DNA from: Bacteroidota bacterium
Lineage (GTDB): Bacteria > Bacteroidota > Bacteroidia > UKL13-3
Assembly (NCBI GenBank): GCA_947460565.1
Contig: CANHJJ010000061.1
Coordinates: 1-8,885, forward strand
Reading direction: 5' to 3'
Length of the DNA stretch: 8,885 bases
Shown here: one piece after another, positions 4,985 to 8,885 of the stretch
Numbering within the stretch: position 1 is the first letter of the stretch
Layout: each line of letters begins with the position of its first letter
Notes under the pieces: generated by a model
Databases searched by the model: none
What the model was told of the DNA's origin: nothing
The model's input: only the letters and a program-made list of their open reading frames with translations
Program-made: the position numbers and the translations under genes

Positions 4985-6796
4985 TTATTCTAACACATCA
5001 CCTCTTAGTAATCGATACCTCTTTCTTGCTTCAGTTAAAAAGAAACTTCCCGGGTATTTCTCAATAAATTGCTCATAAAGTTGCTTTGCTTTATCCTTAT
5101 TGTTTAGTTTCTTTTCGTAAAGTTCGGCTAGGTTGAAGAGTGCATTATCACCTAAAATATCGCTACCGTGCTCGTTCACAACAATTTTATAGAATTTTTC
5201 AGCTTCAGAATAGTTTTTCTTTTTCACGAAAATTTGCGCCTTTTTGAAATAAATATCATCAGTAAGTGCATGTTTTGGGAAAAGCAAATTGATACTATCT
5301 AGTATTTGTAAGGCAACATCCGTTTTGTTTTGATAATAGTTCAAATCAGCTCTTGAGAACATTTTTAATGCGTCTTCCACACTATCAACCGTATTGTCTT
5401 GAATAAGTAATGACAACTCAAGAGCATTGTTGGCAATCAGCTGGGTTGTAACTGTTTTTAATACATCCAATTGGGCCTTTGCCCATTCAAATTCTCCAAT
5501 ATAGTAGCTTAGCTTAGCATTACGTAATTTGGCTTCCTGTCCAATAGGTTCCTCCATATACTCCTTATCCACTTGTCCATATAGGAGCATGGCATCCCAC
5601 ACTTCACCTTTCAAAACATATAAATCTCCAAGCTCCAATTTACACTCTGCCTTAAACTTATTCTCACTCCTAGGTGCATTTATAAGTTCGTTGAAATTAG
5701 CCATGGCAGAGGGCATATCATTTAAATAATAGGCTTGAAGCCTTGCCAATTCCCTCTGAGCATTTTGTGTAAATGGGTTTTTGCCAAATTCATCTAAAAA
5801 GGCTTTATAGTTGGTTTCAACAATTTTAAGGTCTGTATCTGTGTAATTGCTATTTAATATTTTTCTTCTTTGTGCCTCAAGAATTCCCATTTTAGCCATG
5901 GTGTAATTGTTCTTATCTTTACCCATTAGCACAACCTGATTAAAGATGTTCACGGCAGCATCATAATACTCATTTGATATAGCTAAATTACCCAATTCTA
6001 TTAGTCTTGCGCCTTCTTCTTTGAATTTTTTGTCTAATGATTTGGCTTGAAGCAAGGCATTATCAAAGTCTTTTTTCTGAACATACATCCAAACCAGCAT
6101 TTCATAAAAAATAGGATTCTCGGCTTGGGTTTTTGTGCGTTTTAATAGGGCTGATTTAAGCAAATCAAATTCTGCAGGCTTTTGAATATAATTTTGAAAA
6201 TAGCCCTGAATATCATCCAACAACTTTTCATCAATACTCATACTGTTCAAATACTCTTCAATCATTTCCTTCACATTTCCAGTCTCGCCATACAGATTTC
6301 CTAATTCTGTTGAATAAGCTAAATTGCTTCCTTGCATTTTTCGACCTTTTAAATAGGCTTCAATGGCATATTCTTTTTCGCCTCTTTTGATAAAAGCATT
6401 ACCTGTTTCGTTTATCTGATCACCTTCAAGTTTTAGCTTCTTAATAATGTCATCAAATTGCTGTTTGGCCTTATCTACTTTGCCAAATTTTTTTATGACA
6501 TAGCCTAAATCTACTGTGTAGTATGGGTTTCGGTCATTTTTTCGAAGCTGTTTTTTAACTAATTTTTCAGCTTCTTCAGCTTTGTTTAGGTTGAAATAGC
6601 AGGAGAGTAGGTTATCGTAAAAGTATATTGATTGAGGATTTTTATTCAATAGCTTTTCATACACGTCAGCAGCTTTGTCAAACTCATTGTTACTAAAATA
6701 CTGTGATGCCAATTGCTCGTCTTTGGCTTGTCCGAAAGATAGAACAGAGCACATTAATAGAATAAATAGTATAGAAAATCTTAAATAAAATTTCAT
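4985..6796 (-). CDS. Large secreted tetratricopeptide-repeat protein
   Basis: The 603-residue product has a signal peptide (1-23, ending SFGQA, with a hydrophobic core at about 5-20) and then TPR-like helix pairs over nearly its whole length. The clearest units are ASQYFSNNEFDKAADVYEKLL (30-50), FYDNLLSCYFNLNKAEEAEKL (59-79), AFIKRGEKEYAIEAYL (134-149), LAISNEYYDAAVNIFNQVV (271-289), IYFKKAQIFVKKKNYSEAEKF (515-535) and NALFNLAELYEKKLNNKDKAK (551-571), followed by the closing helix TEARKRYRLLRGD (588-600). The residue spacing at the small-residue positions is typical of TPRs; the middle part (about 290-470) is more divergent. No lipobox is present, so a periplasmic scaffold is predicted. TPR proteins assemble complexes; the partner cannot be told from sequence. 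The neighbouring flippase suggests envelope biogenesis, by inference only. The ATG at 6796 is supported by the signal peptide. Confidence 0.88.
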   Translation of the reverse strand: MKFYLRFSILFILLMCSVLSFGQAKDEQLASQYFSNNEFDKAADVYEKLLNKNPQSIYFYDNLLSCYFNLNKAEEAEKLVKKQLRKNDRNPYYTVDLGYVIKKFGKVDKAKQQFDDIIKKLKLEGDQINETGNAFIKRGEKEYAIEAYLKGRKMQGSNLAYSTELGNLYGETGNVKEMIEEYLNSMSIDEKLLDDIQGYFQNYIQKPAEFDLLKSALLKRTKTQAENPIFYEMLVWMYVQKKDFDNALLQAKSLDKKFKEEGARLIELGNLAISNEYYDAAVNIFNQVVLMGKDKNNYTMAKMGILEAQRRKILNSNYTDTDLKIVETNYKAFLDEFGKNPFTQNAQRELARLQAYYLNDMPSAMANFNELINAPRSENKFKAECKLELGDLYVLKGEVWDAMLLYGQVDKEYMEEPIGQEAKLRNAKLSYYIGEFEWAKAQLDVLKTVTTQLIANNALELSLLIQDNTVDSVEDALKMFSRADLNYYQNKTDVALQILDSINLLFPKHALTDDIYFKKAQIFVKKKNYSEAEKFYKIVVNEHGSDILGDNALFNLAELYEKKLNNKDKAKQLYEQFIEKYPGSFFLTEARKRYRLLRGDVLE

Positions 6797-6808
6797 CAGT
6801 TTAAAAAA

Positions 6809-6816
6809 CGAAAGTA
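6809..6816 (-). promoter_or_regulatory. Putative -7 promoter element of the TPR gene
   Basis: On the minus strand this reads TACTTTCG, a 7-of-8 match to TAnnTTTG. It ends 12 nt before the ATG at 6796, so a leader of only a few bases is predicted. No -33 element is evident. Confidence 0.35.
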
Positions 6817-6870
6817 GGAAGCTAATTTATATAATTCTGTATTTGTTTAGAAGAAATTTATTTGGAATGA

Positions 6871-6885
6871 AAAAGTTTAACTTTT
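6871..6885. repeat. 15-bp palindrome in the divergent TPR/flippase intergenic region
   Basis: AAAAGTT and AACTTTT flank a single T near the middle of the 214-bp gap (6797-7010) between the divergent TPR and flippase genes. A second small inverted repeat, TTGG-CTT-CCAA, lies at 6918-6928. Either could bind a regulator serving both genes, but no other sequence evidence supports that. Confidence 0.35.
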
Positions 6886-6944
6886 ATTGATTTGCAATTC
6901 AACTCCAGCCTTTAAAATTGGCTTCCAACAATGAGTAATATTTC

Positions 6945-6952
6945 TATATTTG
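6945..6952 (+). promoter_or_regulatory. Putative promoter of the flippase gene
   Basis: TATATTTG matches TAnnTTTG exactly. A TTG at 6918-6920 lies 24 nt upstream, just above the reported 17-23 nt range. The transcript would have a leader of about 50 nt before the TTG start at 7011. This is one of the better promoter candidates in the window. Confidence 0.5.
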
Positions 6953-7010
6953 TCAAATAAGAATCAAAAATTCGAAGTTCTCAAACTTTCGTTTTCAAAA
7001 AGTTACTCAT

Positions 7011-8477
7011 TTGGCATCACTAAAAAAACTAGCATCCGAAACAGCCATATACGGCATGAGCACCATTGTTGGGCGTTTGCTCAATTATTTGTTGGTACCC
7101 CTACACACACGTATTTTCAATCCGAGCGAATATGGTGCTGTAACAGAGTTATACTCTTATGTGGCTTTTTTTACCGTGTTATTAACTTATGGGATGGAAA
7201 CGGCTTTCTTTCGCTTTTGTCAGAAACAAGACCCCAACAAAGTTTTTAGCACTTCATTCAATTCTGTATTAATTTCTTCAGCTGTTTTCTTTGCCTTGGT
7301 AGCTGGTTTTGCCTCACCCATCGCTCATTTTCTAGATTATCCCAATCACACAGAATATATAACCTTGTTTGCAGGTATTTTAGCTTTAGACGCCTTGGCT
7401 TCCATACCTTTTGCGATGCTTAGACAGCTGAAGCGCCCTATCAAATTTGCTATCATCAAAAACATCAATATAGGTATAACCATTATCTTAAATCTATATT
7501 TTTTGATGCTTTGTCCGTATCTTCAATTGCATTATCCAGATAATTTCTTGCTTCAAACATATAACCCTGCTATCGGTATTGGATATGTGTTTTATGCCAA
7601 TTTAGCTGGAAGTTTAATTTGTGTTCCTTTGTTATGGAAAGAGATTTCAGGCGCTAAAAATGGCTTTGATTCAAAACTTTGGAAGGAGCTATTCTTATAT
7701 GCTTTCCCAATATTAGTGGTGGGTTTAGCAGGCATGATTAATGAAACTTTTAGCCGAGTAATGTTAAAATTTTTGATGCCTAATAACGAGCATGTGATGA
7801 ACGATTTAGGGATTTTTGGTGCCAACATTCGCTTCGCAGTTTTGATGAATTTGTTCATTCAGGCTTTCAGATATGCCGCAGAGCCCTTTTTTTTTAGCCA
7901 ATCCAAAAATGCAGATAGAGACAAAACCTATGCTCGTGTGATGCATTATTTTAGTATTGCATGTATGCTTATTTTCTTGTTGGTAACACTTTTCATACAT
8001 CAATTTAAGGGCTTTATTGGGCCTAAGTTTCATGAGGGTTTAGGTATTGTTCCTATCTTGTTGTTAGGCAATATGTTCTTAGGTATTTATTACAATTTAT
8101 CCATTTGGTATAAACTCAGCGATCAAACCAAATATGGTGCTTACATTTCCTTATTTGGTGCGGTTTTAACCATTTCACTCAATATAGCTTTGATACCTTC
8201 ATTTGGTTATCATGGTGCTGCATGGGTTACCTTTATAACCTATTTTAGCATAACAGCTGTAAGCTATTGGTTTGGACAAAAAAAATATCCGATACCCTAT
8301 AATCTCAAAAAGTTTGCAACATACCTTGCCTTTACATTAGGTGTTTTCTTTTTACACAAATTTTTAATTAGTATTGTTTCAAATCAATGGACCTTGGTAG
8401 GTATACAAACTTTGTTGTTTGCTTTGTTTTCCTCTACAGTGTTTATGATTGAGAAGAAAAATAGATTCAACATTTAA
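7011..8477 (+). CDS. Polysaccharide (Wzx-like) flippase of the MOP superfamily, TTG start
   Basis: The 488-residue product is an integral inner-membrane protein with about 12-14 hydrophobic segments and a cytoplasmic-type N-terminus, SLKKLASETAIYGMSTIVGRLLNYLLVPLHTRIF (3-36), characteristic of oligosaccharide flippases (polysaccharide biosynthesis protein family). NPSEYGAVTELYSY (37-50) and MLRQLKRP (136-143) are also typical. Such proteins move lipid-linked sugars across the inner membrane for surface polysaccharide or O-antigen. The reading frame is closed by a stop at 6936-6938 and has no ATG or GTG before the homology begins; TTG at 7011 is the only plausible start and places the N-terminus where I expect it for this family. 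There is no clear Shine-Dalgarno. A run of nine T at 7887-7895 (Phe292-294) and eight A at 8278-8285 lie within the gene. dut follows 49 nt downstream on the same strand. Confidence 0.9.
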   Translation: MASLKKLASETAIYGMSTIVGRLLNYLLVPLHTRIFNPSEYGAVTELYSYVAFFTVLLTYGMETAFFRFCQKQDPNKVFSTSFNSVLISSAVFFALVAGFASPIAHFLDYPNHTEYITLFAGILALDALASIPFAMLRQLKRPIKFAIIKNINIGITIILNLYFLMLCPYLQLHYPDNFLLQTYNPAIGIGYVFYANLAGSLICVPLLWKEISGAKNGFDSKLWKELFLYAFPILVVGLAGMINETFSRVMLKFLMPNNEHVMNDLGIFGANIRFAVLMNLFIQAFRYAAEPFFFSQSKNADRDKTYARVMHYFSIACMLIFLLVTLFIHQFKGFIGPKFHEGLGIVPILLLGNMFLGIYYNLSIWYKLSDQTKYGAYISLFGAVLTISLNIALIPSFGYHGAAWVTFITYFSITAVSYWFGQKKYPIPYNLKKFATYLAFTLGVFFLHKFLISIVSNQWTLVGIQTLLFALFSSTVFMIEKKNRFNI

Positions 8478-8526
8478 GGGTAAAGACGTTTTTAATAAAC
8501 TTCTTATTGTTTTGCAAGCGATTAAA

Positions 8527-8885
8527 ATGAATATAAAAATAATAAACAAAAGTCCCAATTCCCTACCTGCTTATGAAACCGAACATTCTGCTGGTATGGA
8601 TTTGCGAGCATTTTTATCAGAAACTATCTTGCTGCAACCCATGCAAAGGCAATTAATACCAACGGGTTTATTTATTGAACTTCCTGTGGGTTATGAAGCG
8701 CAGATTCGTCCACGTAGCGGATTGGCGCTTAAACATGGAATCACAGTATTAAACAGTCCAGGCACAGTGGATGCAGATTACCGAGGTGAGATAAAGGTGC
8801 TTTTGATAAACCTAGGCATGGAGGCATTTGAAATTAATAATGGAGATCGCATTGCCCAAATGGTTATTGGTCAGCATGCAACGGC
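8527..8885 (+). CDS. dut: dUTP diphosphatase, cut by right window edge
   Basis: An ATG at 8527 opens a frame of 119 full codons that runs off the window. The product hydrolyses dUTP to dUMP and pyrophosphate, keeping uracil out of DNA and supplying thymidylate synthesis. Four of the five motifs of trimeric dUTPases are visible: motif 1 AGMDLRA (22-28), motif 2 RPRSGLA (61-67), motif 3 LNSPGTVDADYRGEI (75-89) with the expected catalytic Asp82 and the sugar-discriminating Tyr85, and motif 4 NGDRIAQMVI (105-114). Motif 5, the flexible glycine-rich C-terminal arm, would lie beyond the edge, about 20-25 residues further. The start is supported by MNIKIINKS, a usual family beginning. TTGTTTTG at 8507-8514 is a 7-of-8 -7-like sequence, but with 49 nt to the flippase and no terminator between them, co-transcription is likely. 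Confidence 0.95.
   Translation, partial: MNIKIINKSPNSLPAYETEHSAGMDLRAFLSETILLQPMQRQLIPTGLFIELPVGYEAQIRPRSGLALKHGITVLNSPGTVDADYRGEIKVLLINLGMEAFEINNGDRIAQMVIGQHAT

Noticed and set aside
4972..5005. AGAGG (4972-4976) and CCTCT (5001-5005) as a terminator for purQ
   Set aside because: The stem is only 5 bp with a 24-nt loop and no T-tract follows, so it is not a credible terminator.
6931..6960. Nine-codon ORF (MSNISIFVK) upstream of the flippase, a possible leader peptide
   Set aside because: The best promoter element of the flippase (6945-6952) lies inside it, so the flippase transcript would not contain its start codon. It has no attenuator-like hairpins or codon bias.
6950..7249. 99-codon open frame from a TTG at 6950
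   Set aside because: It overlaps the flippase in another frame across the flippase's conserved N-terminus. Its translation is compositionally unlike a protein, with His-rich and Cys-rich stretches and no recognisable domain.
7592..8033. Two minus-strand open frames of 88 and 75 codons
   Set aside because: Both lie inside the flippase coding region and are explained as antisense shadows in AT-rich DNA.
1..8885. tRNA, rRNA, CRISPR array, insertion sequence, integrase or phage gene
   Set aside because: I looked for cloverleaf-like sequence, regularly spaced direct repeats, transposase motifs and terminal inverted repeats, and found none. Gene content is housekeeping, and no stretch over 300 bases lacks a gene.

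Overview
The window is AT-rich chromosomal DNA that looks like a member of the Bacteroidota (Bacteroidetes). The reasons are: secreted proteins typical of that phylum (a DUF4468-like protein and a large lipoprotein-free TPR protein), almost no Shine-Dalgarno sequences, and several exact matches to the Bacteroidota sigma factor -7 element TAnnTTTG ahead of genes. A finer placement is not possible from the sequence alone. A separate small PurQ and a Thermus-type isocitrate dehydrogenase argue for a lineage outside those Bacteroidota that use one large fused PurL, but this is inference.

Layout from left to right: (1) the 5' end of an exonuclease III gene (minus strand, running off the left edge), divergent from a small stand-alone SET-domain protein (plus); (2) a secreted DUF4468-like protein (plus) that ends at a compact bidirectional terminator shared with a convergent isocitrate dehydrogenase gene (minus); (3) divergent from icd, a plus-strand run of three closely spaced genes: an AlbA_2/Schlafen-type putative regulator, a small secreted protein resembling the C-terminal domain of GldM, and purQ; (4) convergent with purQ by only 3 nt, a 603-residue secreted TPR protein (minus); (5) divergent from it across 214 bp, a polysaccharide flippase that appears to start at TTG, followed by dut, which is cut by the right edge.

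Functionally this is mostly core metabolism and cell-envelope housekeeping: DNA repair and dUTP sanitation (exonuclease III, dUTPase), TCA cycle (IDH), purine synthesis (PurQ), and envelope biogenesis (flippase, TPR protein, two secreted proteins). I see no mobile element, CRISPR array, tRNA, rRNA or phage gene, and no convincing undescribed multigene system. The observations most worth checking are the NAD-type cofactor residues in the Thermus-like IDH, the rearranged NHS motif of the SET protein, the stand-alone GldM-C-like secreted protein, the TTG start and T9 tract of the flippase, and -7 elements so close to start codons that very short or absent 5' leaders are predicted.
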